Assembly (NCBI GenBank): GCA_047619485.1
Contig: JBLHKE010000027.1
Coordinates: 1-23,676 of the forward strand
DNA: 23,676 nt
DNA from: JBLHKE01 sp047619485
Lineage (GTDB): Bacteria > Verrucomicrobiota > Verrucomicrobiia > Verrucomicrobiales > DEV007
Direction: 5' to 3'
The number at the start of each line of letters is the position of its first letter. The stretch's first letter is position 1. The notes beneath the pieces were generated by a model, which made no database searches, was not told the origin of the DNA, and worked only from the letters and a program-made list of their open reading frames with translations. The translations under genes and the position numbers were made by a program. Of this stretch, positions 1 to 9,795 are shown one piece after another.

Positions 1-43
1 AGGCTCACCACTCAACCAACGACCGGAAACCTCCCTCCCCTTC

Positions 44-1402
44 ATGCGAGATTACTTCATCAGGCGCTTCCTGCTGATCCCACCCACGCTCCTAGGAGTG
101 ACTTTCCTCGTGTTCTTAATCACGCGGTTGGTCCCCGGAGGGCCGATGGAGCGCGCCATGCTGGAGGCGCAGAAGGCCTCCGAGGAAAGTGGCGGCTCTA
201 GCGGTGCCGCACAGGCCGCCGCCAATATGGACGAGGACGATCTCGAGAAGCAGGAAGAGGAATTCGGCTATGACAAAGCAATCCCTGTCGCCTACCTGCA
301 GTGGCTCGGTGTGATCCCTCGCGAGCGACGCATCAGCAAATCGGAGTTCCGCACGCTTGAGACCGATAAGGTCGGCGGATCGCTGGTCACCGATCCCGAG
401 AAAGAGGTCACACTGGTGCTGGCCGGCACTGGCAGGGAGGCGAAGATCACTCGCAGCGGCACTGCGATCGAGCTAGCCACCTACGTCGATTCCGGCAAGC
501 CGATCGCCGAGGACGGCTGGAAAATGCGCATCGAGACCGTGCAGGATCGCAAGCAGCGCTGGGCGCGGCGCAACAACGAGGACGTCTCGAAAGCCCCGGA
601 TAAAAAGTACACCGACCGCGTCGTCGCTTACAAGACACGCTTCGCCGGAATCCTGCAGGGCGACTTCAACCGCTCGAGCGAGTTCGGCGACCCGGTGATC
701 TCACTGATTTTCTCGCGGATGCCAGTGGCGCTCTACTTCGGCATCCTCACCGCCATCATCAGCTACAGCGTGTGCATCCCGCTCGGTATCGTCAAAGCGA
801 TCAAACACCGCACGCCGATCGACAACCTCACCTCCATCCTCATCTTCATCGGCTACGCCATCCCTGGATTCGCGCTCGGCGCGATCCTCGTCGTCTACCT
901 CGGGGCGCGCGCACAGCTGTTCCCAATCTTCGGACTCACCAGCCCGACCTTCGGCGAGATGGACTTCGGCGCGAAGGTATGGGATCTCGCAAGGCACACG
1001 GTGCTGCCTTTGCTCTGCTACGTGATCGGCAGCTTTGCCTTCCTCACCATGATGGTGAAGAACAACCTAATGGACAACCTCGCCACTGACTACGTCCGCA
1101 CGGCGATCGCCAAAGGCGCGAGCTTCCGCAGTGCGATCTTCAAACACGCTTTCCGCAACTCATTCATCCCGGTCGCCTCGACGCTCGGCCAGCTGATCAC
1201 GATTCTCGTCAGCGGCAGCATCCTCATCGAGAGCGTGTTCGACATCCAAGGCTTCGGCCTGCTCCAGTTCCAGGCGCTGCTAGGCCGCGATATCTACGTC
1301 ATTATGGGCACCCTCTCCATCGGCGCCATGCTTCTCCTGATCGGCAACATCCTCTCCGACTTCATCGTCGCCCTCATCGACCCCCGCGTGAAGTTCCACT
1401 AG
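44..1402 (+). CDS. Peptide ABC transporter permease, OppB/YejB type, with large periplasmic insert
   Basis: This is one of two inner-membrane subunits of a peptide or nickel-type ABC importer. TM1 lies at about residues 9-31 and is followed by the usual family segment ending in YLQWL (about 83-87). The matching continuation GILQGDFNRS appears only near residue 202, so about 110 extra, mostly charged residues sit in the first periplasmic loop. The BPD_transp_1 core follows with five more hydrophobic segments. The cytoplasmic EAA-like loop (DYVRTAIAKGAS...N, about 349-377) contacts the ATPases. The protein has 452 residues against roughly 310-360 for the family. The ATG at 44 gives the expected N-terminus MRDYFIRRFLLIPP. 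It is the first gene of a five-gene operon, with 12 nt to the next gene. Substrate is inferred, not shown; DppB and YejB are the main alternatives to OppB. Confidence 0.93.
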   Translation: MRDYFIRRFLLIPPTLLGVTFLVFLITRLVPGGPMERAMLEAQKASEESGGSSGAAQAAANMDEDDLEKQEEEFGYDKAIPVAYLQWLGVIPRERRISKSEFRTLETDKVGGSLVTDPEKEVTLVLAGTGREAKITRSGTAIELATYVDSGKPIAEDGWKMRIETVQDRKQRWARRNNEDVSKAPDKKYTDRVVAYKTRFAGILQGDFNRSSEFGDPVISLIFSRMPVALYFGILTAIISYSVCIPLGIVKAIKHRTPIDNLTSILIFIGYAIPGFALGAILVVYLGARAQLFPIFGLTSPTFGEMDFGAKVWDLARHTVLPLLCYVIGSFAFLTMMVKNNLMDNLATDYVRTAIAKGASFRSAIFKHAFRNSFIPVASTLGQLITILVSGSILIESVFDIQGFGLLQFQALLGRDIYVIMGTLSIGAMLLLIGNILSDFIVALIDPRVKFH

Positions 1403-1414
1403 CCCCAGAAACCG

Positions 1415-3007
1415 ATGCTAAAAAAGACCGGCTGGTTCCTAATTTTCTGCGCAGTCCTCGGCACCGTCGGCGAGCTGTGCAAAATCGATTTCCCGACGGT
1501 GCGCTTCCCGTTCTCGGTAAGCCGCAACATCGGCATCCTGCACGCGGGCACCGGCGACGGTGCGCTCCCGTGGTTCGGCTGGTTACTGACGATCCTCACA
1601 CTGCTCGCAGGCGTGTGGATGTCGATCCACTTCGCCCATGGGGCACGCTTCACGCCGATCACCTTGCGCCGCATCGAGCGCTTCAAATCGATCAAACGCG
1701 GCTACTACTCGCTGCTGATCATCGTTTTTCTCGCCGCGCTAGCCTCGCTCGATCACCTGCTGGTCGGAAAAGAACCGCTGCTCGTCAGCCACAAAGGAGA
1801 ATGGAGCTTCCCAGCCTTCACACGCGGTGTGGAGAAGGGCGATGCCTTCGGGCTCACTGGTGATCGGGGACAGTCGCCACCCAACTACCGCAAGCTCAAG
1901 GAACAGTTCAAAGAATCCGACGAGGGCTGGATGATCCTGCCGCTCGTCCCTTATGATCCGACGGGCGATTCGATCACCGCAGTTTCCACCGAGATCAAAG
2001 TCGACGGCGACAAACTCATCGAAGGCAAAAAGCCGTTTCAAGGCCTAGCTGCTTACCTCTACGACATCCGCGTGCCCGAACGGATGCACTTGCGATACAC
2101 CTACCGCGCAGGCGTCCGCCAGGGGCAAGTCGATGGCTGGGACGAGGACGGCAACTACATCTACAACGGGAAATACCAAGCCGGCAAACTCGTCGAGGGA
2201 AGCGAAAAATGGAACGGTGAGGGCGCGCTCGCGGACTTCCTCGCGAAACAATCCTCCGGCCCGCGCGAGGTACACTTCCCTGCCACGCCGCCGAGCTTCA
2301 CCAAGGGACAACGCCACCTCATTGGCACGAATTCCAGCGGCTATGACGTGCTCGCCTACCTCTTCGGTGGCCTGCAGGTGAACTTCAAAGCCGCACTCGT
2401 CTACATCCCGATCGTCTACTTTGTCGGGATCAGCATCGGCCTGTTGATGGGCTTCTTCGGCGGCACCTTCGACCTACTTTTCCAACGCGTGATCGAGATC
2501 CTGTCGAACATCCCATTCCTGTTCGTGGTGATGATCGCCAGTACCGCCGTGCCAGAAAAACTCAAAGAGACCGCCGGCCTGTGGATGATCCTCGGCATCC
2601 TGCTGATGTTCGGCTGGATGGGGATGACCTACGTCATGCGCACCGCCGCGCTCAAGGAGAAATCGCGCGACTACATCGCCGCCAGCCGAGTCATCGGCGC
2701 GTCGACCCCGCGCATCCTGTTCCGCCACCTGCTGCCGAACTCGCTCGCGATCATCGTCACGCTGATCCCCTTCTCGGTCTCCGGGCTGGTGCTCTCGCTG
2801 ACCTCGCTCGACTACCTAGGCTTCGGCCTGCCATCGAGCTACGCCACCTGGGGACAGCTGCTCCAGGACGGCCTGCAAAACCTCTCTAAACCGTGGCTCG
2901 TCAGCTCCTCGTTTTTCATGCTCGTCTGCTTCCTCACGCTCATCACCTTCGTCGGCGAAGCCGTCCGCGAAGCCTTCGATCCGAAAAAGTTCAGCTACTA
3001 CCGCTAG
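1415..3007 (+). CDS. Peptide ABC transporter permease, OppC/YejE type, enlarged
   Basis: This is the second permease of the importer. At 530 residues it is far longer than OppC (about 300) and longer than YejE. Two extra hydrophobic segments (about residues 5-20 and 50-70) precede the normal OppC N-terminal TM (about 96-115). A periplasmic region follows with YejE-like signatures (KEPLLVSHKGEWSFPAF, then GWMILPLVPYDP). An additional roughly 90-residue stretch precedes the conserved GTNSSGYDVLAYLFGG (about 304), which corresponds to the family GTDxxGRDVLxR motif. The EAA loop is DYIAASRVIGASTPRILF (about 419-436). The ATG at 1415 lies 12 nt after the previous stop, so the genes are probably co-translated. 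Family assignment is firm. The closer resemblance to the YejABEF peptide/microcin C type than to classical OppC is my reading of the motifs. Confidence 0.92.
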   Translation: MLKKTGWFLIFCAVLGTVGELCKIDFPTVRFPFSVSRNIGILHAGTGDGALPWFGWLLTILTLLAGVWMSIHFAHGARFTPITLRRIERFKSIKRGYYSLLIIVFLAALASLDHLLVGKEPLLVSHKGEWSFPAFTRGVEKGDAFGLTGDRGQSPPNYRKLKEQFKESDEGWMILPLVPYDPTGDSITAVSTEIKVDGDKLIEGKKPFQGLAAYLYDIRVPERMHLRYTYRAGVRQGQVDGWDEDGNYIYNGKYQAGKLVEGSEKWNGEGALADFLAKQSSGPREVHFPATPPSFTKGQRHLIGTNSSGYDVLAYLFGGLQVNFKAALVYIPIVYFVGISIGLLMGFFGGTFDLLFQRVIEILSNIPFLFVVMIASTAVPEKLKETAGLWMILGILLMFGWMGMTYVMRTAALKEKSRDYIAASRVIGASTPRILFRHLLPNSLAIIVTLIPFSVSGLVLSLTSLDYLGFGLPSSYATWGQLLQDGLQNLSKPWLVSSSFFMLVCFLTLITFVGEAVREAFDPKKFSYYR

Positions 3008-3019
3008 CCTCGCCGACCG

Positions 3020-5101
3020 ATGAAACGCCTCGCAACCCTAACATTTATCTCAGCAGCCCTTTTCTTCAGCGGCTGCGGCCAACCCGACTCCGAGAACCGC
3101 CCCGGCGCAGATTTTGAAGGCTTCGTCCCTCAGTACAATCGCTACATCGCCACCTGGCTTGAGCGCAAAGCCAGCGAGTTCGAGACCCAGCTGAAAGAGA
3201 TCGACGCGGAGATCGCCAAGGAGACCGATCCCGCCGTGATCAAAAAGATCGGAGAACGGCGCATTTCCGTGGCGGGTGACCTCGACCGCATCACGGGCCG
3301 CCAGCAGCTCGGCGACTACTTCCAGTTCAAGACGGCCGCCGACATGCCGGAGGGGCTCGTCTGGGAGAACGGCCAAGAGGAACCAGAGATCGGCGACCCG
3401 GCCAGTAAGAAGGGCGGCGCATTCCGCTATTTCATCTCCTCCTTCCCACCGAACATCCGTCCCTTCGGACCGAACGCCAACAACTCCTTCCGCGGTGAAC
3501 TCTACGACAACATCGAGATGGGACTCGTCGATCTCCACCCCGAAACCGGAGCTATCATCCCCGGCGTGGCCAGCGAGTGGGCGACCGGAGCCGACAAAAA
3601 GACCGTCTACTTCAAAATCGACCCAGACGCCAAATACAACGACGGCGTCGATATCAAATCGGTCGACTTTATGTGGTACATCTACGTGCGCACCTCCGAC
3701 AATGTCGTCGAGGCCTTCTTCAGCCAATACCTGCGCGAGCAGATGGCCCAGCTCACCGTCTATGGTGATGACATCATCGCGGTCACGTTGCCAAACCCCC
3801 GGCCGAAGCTAGCCTATTTCGCTGGTGACTTCCCTCCTTCGGCACCGCACTTCTACAAGGACTACGGCCCCGACTACAAAGATTTCTACCAGTGGCGTGT
3901 CCCGCCGACCACCGCCCCTTACACCATCCGCGATGGCGACATCGTCAAGGGGGTTTCGATCAACCTGTCACGCGTCGATGACTGGTGGGCGAAGGACAAA
4001 AAATTCTACCGATACCGCTACAATGCCGACAACCTGCTCTACCTAGTCGTCCGAGACATCTCCAAAGCTTGGGAGCTGTTCCGCGCCGGCGAACTCGACT
4101 ACTTCCCAGTCAGCCTGCCAAAATACTGGTATGAAAAATCCGAGATGCCACCGGTATTCGATGGCTACATCGAGCGCTACACTTGGTACAACCAATTCCC
4201 CCGCATCCCGTGGGCGCTGTATTTGAACATGGCCAAACCACCGCTGGACGACCTCGATGTGCGCATCGGTGTCAGCCACGCAACCAATTGGAACAAAGTC
4301 ATCGACATCGTCTTCCGCGGCGATGCCTCGCGCCTGCCCGGCTGGACGAAAGGCTTCGGGGGCGTCGACAACCCCGACATCGAGCCGCTGCCATTCTCCA
4401 TCAGCAAGGCCCGCGAGCACTTCGCCAAAGCTGGCTACACCGAAGAGGGCGATGACGGTATCCTGCAGACCAAGGATGGGAAACGCCTTGAGGTCATCCT
4501 CACCTACTCTCGGACGCCCGAGCGCACGCAAATGATGAACATCCTCGAAGAGGAAGCCGCCCGCGCCGGGCTCGATTTCATCACCGATGGCCTCGACCAC
4601 ACACAGGTCTATAAAAAAGAGATGCGCAAGGAGCACCAGGCAGTCTTCTCAGCGTGGGGTTTCCAACCTCCCTACCCGCGCTACTACGAGTATTTTCACT
4701 CGAGCAACGCCTACGATGAGAAAGGCAATCTCAAACAGGATACGAATAACGTATTCTCATTCAGAGACGAGCGTATGGACCAGCTGGCGCTCGCCTACCG
4801 CAACGCGGTCGATGAGGAAAAACTGATCGAATACGCACACGAGATGCAAGAGATCATCTCCCGTGAAGCCGTGTTCATCCCCGGTTACATGACCGACTTC
4901 CTGCGCATCGCCTGCTGGCGCTGGGTGCGCTGGCCCGACTCCGAATTCACCGAACTCTCGCCGCCGATGCACTACATCCCGATGGAGAGCTACGCCTATT
5001 GGATCGACGAGGAGATCCAGGCAGAAACCCAAGCCGCCCGCCGCTCTGGTAAAACCTTCCCAGAGATCCAGGAGGTAAAAGACAGATACCGCACCAAGTA
5101 A
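3020..5101 (+). CDS. Peptide-binding lipoprotein of ABC importer (SBP family 5, YejA-like)
   Basis: This is the extracytoplasmic binding protein that delivers peptide to the permease pair. A lipoprotein signal peptide is clear: MKRL, a hydrophobic core, then FFSGC with the lipidated Cys at residue 19. After it comes a charged, probably helical region (about residues 40-105, rich in E/K/R) that ordinary OppA proteins lack. The family-5 fold then begins near GGAFRYFISSFPPNIRPFGP. Typical SBP_bac_5 stretches include NIEMGLVDLHPETGAIIPG, a WRVPPTTAPY segment, and PKYWYEKSEMPPVFDGYI followed by PPLDDLDVRIGVSHATNW, which recalls YejA more than OppA. The length of 693 residues is somewhat above the family norm. 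It starts 12 nt after the upstream permease and ends 4 nt before the next gene. Confidence 0.93.
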   Translation: MKRLATLTFISAALFFSGCGQPDSENRPGADFEGFVPQYNRYIATWLERKASEFETQLKEIDAEIAKETDPAVIKKIGERRISVAGDLDRITGRQQLGDYFQFKTAADMPEGLVWENGQEEPEIGDPASKKGGAFRYFISSFPPNIRPFGPNANNSFRGELYDNIEMGLVDLHPETGAIIPGVASEWATGADKKTVYFKIDPDAKYNDGVDIKSVDFMWYIYVRTSDNVVEAFFSQYLREQMAQLTVYGDDIIAVTLPNPRPKLAYFAGDFPPSAPHFYKDYGPDYKDFYQWRVPPTTAPYTIRDGDIVKGVSINLSRVDDWWAKDKKFYRYRYNADNLLYLVVRDISKAWELFRAGELDYFPVSLPKYWYEKSEMPPVFDGYIERYTWYNQFPRIPWALYLNMAKPPLDDLDVRIGVSHATNWNKVIDIVFRGDASRLPGWTKGFGGVDNPDIEPLPFSISKAREHFAKAGYTEEGDDGILQTKDGKRLEVILTYSRTPERTQMMNILEEEAARAGLDFITDGLDHTQVYKKEMRKEHQAVFSAWGFQPPYPRYYEYFHSSNAYDEKGNLKQDTNNVFSFRDERMDQLALAYRNAVDEEKLIEYAHEMQEIISREAVFIPGYMTDFLRIACWRWVRWPDSEFTELSPPMHYIPMESYAYWIDEEIQAETQAARRSGKTFPEIQEVKDRYRTK

Positions 5102-5105
5102 TACC

Positions 5106-6077
<972 letters not shown>

Positions 6078-6082
6078 CCGCC

Positions 6083-7084
6083 ATGCCTCAAGACAACGAC
6101 AGCTCAAAAAGGTTTCTCCTCGAGGTCGAGGATCTGAAAATGCACTTCCCCGTGCGCGGCGGCATCTTCCACAAACAGGTCGGTGCCGTCAAAGCCGTCG
6201 ACGGGGTGGACATGAAGATCCTCGCCGGAGAGACACTCGGTCTCGTCGGCGAATCCGGTTGCGGAAAGTCCACTCTCGGCAAATGCCTCGTGCGCCTGCT
6301 CAAACCCACTGCCGGAAAGATTTCCTTCATGGGGCACGACATCACCAACATGAGCCAGTCGCGCCTGCGCCCGCTGCGCCAGGACTTCCAGATGGTCTTC
6401 CAGGATCCTGCGGAATCGCTCGATGCGCGCATGTCCGTCGGCGAGATCATCTCCGAGCCGATGGTCATTCAGAAAATCGGCACCCGCCCAGAGCGCAATG
6501 CAAGAGTCGAAGAGCTCCTAGATCGCGTCGGCCTGCCGAAATCGGCCGCCCAGAAATTCTCTTTCGAGTTCAGCGGCGGTCAGCGCCAACGCATCGGCAT
6601 CGCTAGAGCACTAGCCGTCAACCCCGACCTCCTCGTCCTCGACGAACCAGTCTCGGCACTAGACGTCTCGGTGCAGTCGCAGGTGCTTAACTTAATGTTA
6701 GAGCTCCAGCGCGATCTCGGCCTCAGCTACCTCTTCATCGCCCACGACCTCGCCGTAGTGAACCATGTCAGCGACCGTATCGCCGTAATGTATCTCGGCA
6801 AGATTGTAGAACTTACCACCGCAAAAGAGCTCTACGAAAACCCGCGCCACGCCTACACCAAGGCGCTAATCGAAGCCATCCCGCAACCAGATCCGACCAT
6901 CGTCCGCACCAATATCCCCCTAGAGGGCGATGTCCCCAGCCCGATCAATCCACCAGAGGGTTGCGCCTTCGGCCACCGCGTCAGCGCACCGAAATACAAA
7001 GAGAGCATCGGCCAAGAGATCAAGTTAGAAGAGATCAGCGAAGGCCACTGGGTCAGCAACTGCCCGTGTTGTGTGGAGCGTTGA
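6083..7084 (+). CDS. oppF: Peptide ABC transporter ATPase, OppF/DppF type
   Basis: This is the second ATPase, pairing with the OppD-like subunit. It shows Walker A GESGCGKST (about residues 56-64), signature FSGGQRQR (about 163), Walker B LLVLDEPVSALD (about 182) and H-loop FIAHDLAV. The C-terminal oligopeptide/dipeptide domain includes AYTKALIEAIPQPDP and ends in CPCC. The start at ATG 6083 (MPQDNDSSKRFLLEVEDL) is preferred over an in-frame TTG at 6056 that would overlap oppD. The gap to oppD is 5 nt. The length of 333 residues is normal. It is the last gene of the operon; the next 55 nt enter a repeat-rich spacer. Having two separate ATPases distinguishes this locus from E. coli yejABEF, where one fused protein does both jobs. 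Confidence 0.95.
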   Translation: MPQDNDSSKRFLLEVEDLKMHFPVRGGIFHKQVGAVKAVDGVDMKILAGETLGLVGESGCGKSTLGKCLVRLLKPTAGKISFMGHDITNMSQSRLRPLRQDFQMVFQDPAESLDARMSVGEIISEPMVIQKIGTRPERNARVEELLDRVGLPKSAAQKFSFEFSGGQRQRIGIARALAVNPDLLVLDEPVSALDVSVQSQVLNLMLELQRDLGLSYLFIAHDLAVVNHVSDRIAVMYLGKIVELTTAKELYENPRHAYTKALIEAIPQPDPTIVRTNIPLEGDVPSPINPPEGCAFGHRVSAPKYKESIGQEIKLEEISEGHWVSNCPCCVER

Positions 7085-7100
7085 ACCCAGCACGACGGAT

Positions 7101-7139
7101 TTTTTTGCCACGAATAACGCGAATGGCGTGAATCTCAGC
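7101..7139. repeat. Degenerate (c/g)GAAT tandem motif upstream of GxxExxY remnant
   Basis: After a run of seven T, the short motif cgaat/gcgaat/gtgaat recurs every 9 nt (ccacgaat, aacgcgaat, ggcgtgaat). A related stretch lies at 7292-7320 on the other side of the remnant gene. Such CGAAT-rich tracts around GxxExxY genes are something I recall from this phylum; that association is from memory. Confidence 0.5.
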
Positions 7140-7250
7140 ATGGCGGATGAATTAATCTACAAGGATGAGGCGTTCCAGATCATTGCTGCCGGCATGGAGG
7201 TTCACAACGAGAAGGGTGCTGGTTTCCTCGAAGCAGTCTATCAAGCGTGA
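7140..7250 (+). pseudogene. Truncated GxxExxY-family protein remnant
   Basis: The ATG at 7140 opens a 36-codon frame ending at TGA 7248-7250. The peptide matches the start of the GxxExxY family: IYKDEAFQIIAAGMEVH, then NEKGAGFLEAVYQA, where GAGFLEAVY is the family-defining GxxExxY box. Intact members have roughly 120-135 residues and continue with a nuclease-like core, which is absent here. The sequence after the stop is repeat DNA, not the missing coding region, so the gene was cut by deletion or repeat invasion. Confidence 0.7.
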
Positions 7251-7339
7251 TTCGCGGTCAAAAAAAACAAAGCATCCCGCACACCCCAAAAGATTCGCGC
7301 CATTAGCATCGTTCGCGGTTAAAAATATCCAAAGCATCC
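7251..7339. repeat. Imperfect direct repeat pair, 27 and 28 bp
   Basis: The block at 7251-7277 starts TTCGCGGTCAAAAA and ends CAAAGCATCC. It recurs at 7312-7339 as TTCGCGGTTAAAAA with the same end. The copies lie 61 bp apart, between the GxxExxY remnant and the molybdopterin gene, and separate the latter from any obvious upstream promoter. Confidence 0.65.
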
Positions 7340-7344
7340 AGCCA

Positions 7345-7989
7345 ATGCCCAAATCCTACGAAGAACGCAAAGCCGCCTGGGCCGAGAAGATGAAGGCCAA
7401 ACAAGCCGCCTCCCCCTCGCTGTCCACCCGATCCTCCGACCGCCTCCCACCCGGCCAACACCTGACTACTGGCTTCCCCGTCCTCGACCTAGGCATCAAG
7501 CCCAAGATCCCTACCTCCGACTGGTCTCTAGCCCTCACCGGCCAAGTCGAATACGAAACCACCCTCGACTGGCCATCCCTCAACGCCCTCCCTCAGACCA
7601 ACGACACCAGCGATTTCCACTGCGTCACCACCTGGTCCAAATTCGATTGCGAGTGGTCCGGAGTCGCCTTCACAGACCTCCTCGACCTCGTCAAACCGAC
7701 CGCGGACGCCACCCATGCGCTCTACACTGCCTATGACGGCTACACCACCAACACCCCACTCGAAATCCTCTACGACTCCGACGTTCTCCTTGCCACCGCT
7801 TTCGAGGGCAAGCCCATCACCACCGACCACGGCGGCCCCGCCCGCACCATCATCCCGAAGCTCTACGCCTGGAAAGGCACCAAGTTCGTCAAAAAAATCG
7901 AGTTCCTAACCTCAGACCAACTCGGTTACTGGGAAAAACGCGGCTACAGCAACACCGCCGATCCGTGGCTAGAGGACCGATTCTCATAA
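7345..7989 (+). CDS. Sulfite-oxidase-fold molybdopterin-dependent oxidoreductase (small, cytoplasmic)
   Basis: The protein consists essentially of the oxidoreductase molybdopterin-binding domain of the sulfite oxidase/MsrP superfamily. The key site is FHCVTTWSKFDCEW, with Cys93 as the expected molybdenum ligand, followed by GVAF. DGYTTNTPLEIL, LATAFEGKPITTDHGGPAR and KLYAWKGTKFVKKIEF are conserved in the fold. The end LGYWEKRGYSNTADPW matches small family members. ATG 7345 gives 214 residues with no Tat or Sec signal, so a cytoplasmic protein is expected; longer frames to 7165 run through the repeat spacer and are unlikely. Partner and substrate are unknown. It is followed by a 105-nt gap to the transporter gene. 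Confidence 0.88.
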   Translation: MPKSYEERKAAWAEKMKAKQAASPSLSTRSSDRLPPGQHLTTGFPVLDLGIKPKIPTSDWSLALTGQVEYETTLDWPSLNALPQTNDTSDFHCVTTWSKFDCEWSGVAFTDLLDLVKPTADATHALYTAYDGYTTNTPLEILYDSDVLLATAFEGKPITTDHGGPARTIIPKLYAWKGTKFVKKIEFLTSDQLGYWEKRGYSNTADPWLEDRFS

Positions 7990-8094
7990 TTTGGGCGTCT
8001 CGCCCCCCTTCGTGCTGAGCAGTGCAAACATGCTTGTCATCCCCCCACGATCCCTCCAAGATCCCCCTTCAATTCCAGACCAATCACAAAAAAC

Positions 8095-9795
8095 ATGGCC
8101 ACCGACGATTCTCAAGACAACTCCCTAGCCGAAGAAAAAGCCCTCCTCGTATCCGTCGAGGGCAAAGGTCCAGTCACCAAAGCCAGGACCTACATGCGCC
8201 TCTGCGGGCCAGGCTGGCTGCAGAGCGCCATTACCCTAGGCGGTGGGTCACTAGTCGGCGCCCTCGGCCTCGGTCTTGTCGGCGGAACCAACTTCATGTG
8301 GGTTCAGCCCATCGCCATGATCCTCGGCGTCATCATGCTGAGCGCCATCGCTTACGTCACCCTTTCCACCGGTGAGCGGCCGTTCAAAGCGATCAACGAA
8401 CACATCAGCCCAGTCCTAGGCTGGGGCTGGCTCATCGCCACCATGCTCGCCAACATGATCTGGTGCCTGCCGCAGTTCAACCTGGCCTTCGGCGCCGTCA
8501 CTGCCAACCTTGCTCCCGGAATGTCCACGGGCTTGGGCTCGAAGATTATCATTTCGGGGGTCGTCCTCAGCATCGCCACTCTTGTCATCTGGTCTTACGG
8601 CACCGGCAGCAACGGGGTCAAATTGTTCGAGAATATCCTCAAAGGCCTAGTCGGCCTCGTCGTCCTATCCTTCATTGGCGTCGTCGTCGCACTCACCTTC
8701 GCGAAAGGCTCCCCACTAGACTGGAGCCAAGTATTCTCCGGATTCATCCCTGATGTCACCGCCCTCTTCAGACCTGCACCTGCCTTCCAGGTCGCCATCG
8801 ACCAACTGAGCGCAGCCGATGCAACAACTTGGACCGAGAAGATCACTTCCACTCAGCGCAACACGATCATCACCGCCGTAGGCACAGCCGTCGGCATCAA
8901 CATGACCTTCCTGCTCCCCTACTCCATGCTCAAACGCCGCTGGGGACGCGAGCACCGCGGGCTCGCGATTTTCGACCTCTCTACCGGCCTAGTGATCCCT
9001 TTCGTCATCGCCACCGGCTGTCTCGTCATCGCTGCTGCCACCCAGTTCCACAACAACCCAGCCAACTACAAAGTCGCACAGAGCGCCAGCCTCACGGCAG
9101 AATTGAAAGCAGCGGCGACGTCAGATGAAGCCTTCAAAGCATCGCTCAAAACCCCTACAGTCGTCGCCCAACTCAAAGCCGACTACGAGGCCCTTCCTCA
9201 AGAAAAGAAAGCCATCGCAACGCTCGAGATGATGACCGCCAAACGTAGTCAGCTCGAACTCGCCAGCTCGCTTGAACCATTTACCGGCAAATTCGTCAGT
9301 CAGTATCTATTCGGTTTCGGCGTCCTCGCCATGGCAATCTCCACGATCGTCATCCTCATGCTCATCAACGGATTCGCCTTTTGCGAAGCTCTCGGTGTAG
9401 CCCACAGCGGCACGAACCACCGCATTGGCTGCCTCATCGCAGGCATCGTCGGATTCTTTGGACCAATCATCTGGGCGAGCCACGGCCCGTGGCTCGCGAT
9501 CCCGACCTCGGTCGCCGGCTACTCGATGCTCCCTATTGCAGCCTTTGCCTTCCTGCTTCTATTGAACTCCAAATCGCTCCTCGGAGACGACAAGCCTAAG
9601 GGCGGCAGCCTCATCAGATGGAACATCCTCATGGGCACCTCCACCGCGGTCGCTGCACTTGGATCGTGCTGGGCCTCCTACGGAAAAATCGGCTGGTGGG
9701 GACCCGGTCTCATCGTCGCCTTCGCGGTCGCCACTGCACTCACTTGGCGCGGCGGCGGACGCAACAAGTCCTCTGACCCATCCGGTAACTGCTGA
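8095..9795 (+). CDS. NRAMP-related membrane transporter lacking canonical metal ligands
   Basis: This is a polytopic inner-membrane protein of 566 residues with about 11-12 hydrophobic segments. The region GPGWLQSAITLGGGSLVGA (about residues 38-56) aligns in position with TM1 of NRAMP metal transporters, and the FLLPYSMLKRRWG region (about 272-284) with TM6. In classical NRAMPs these carry DPGN and MPH. Here they read LGGGS (48-52) and LPYS (274-277), so the usual metal-coordinating Asp, Asn, Met and His are missing. A long hydrophilic loop (about 325-400, rich in A/K/E) separates two later TM segments. The start at ATG 8095 leaves a charged N-terminus typical of the family. Fold assignment is by motif position; a related APC-superfamily transporter remains possible. 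Substrate is unknown. Confidence 0.75.
   Translation: MATDDSQDNSLAEEKALLVSVEGKGPVTKARTYMRLCGPGWLQSAITLGGGSLVGALGLGLVGGTNFMWVQPIAMILGVIMLSAIAYVTLSTGERPFKAINEHISPVLGWGWLIATMLANMIWCLPQFNLAFGAVTANLAPGMSTGLGSKIIISGVVLSIATLVIWSYGTGSNGVKLFENILKGLVGLVVLSFIGVVVALTFAKGSPLDWSQVFSGFIPDVTALFRPAPAFQVAIDQLSAADATTWTEKITSTQRNTIITAVGTAVGINMTFLLPYSMLKRRWGREHRGLAIFDLSTGLVIPFVIATGCLVIAAATQFHNNPANYKVAQSASLTAELKAAATSDEAFKASLKTPTVVAQLKADYEALPQEKKAIATLEMMTAKRSQLELASSLEPFTGKFVSQYLFGFGVLAMAISTIVILMLINGFAFCEALGVAHSGTNHRIGCLIAGIVGFFGPIIWASHGPWLAIPTSVAGYSMLPIAAFAFLLLLNSKSLLGDDKPKGGSLIRWNILMGTSTAVAALGSCWASYGKIGWWGPGLIVAFAVATALTWRGGGRNKSSDPSGNC

Noticed and set aside
7165..7344. 60-residue N-terminal extension of the molybdopterin protein
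   Set aside because: It would be translated from the GxxExxY remnant and repeat DNA; the family-like start is at 7345.
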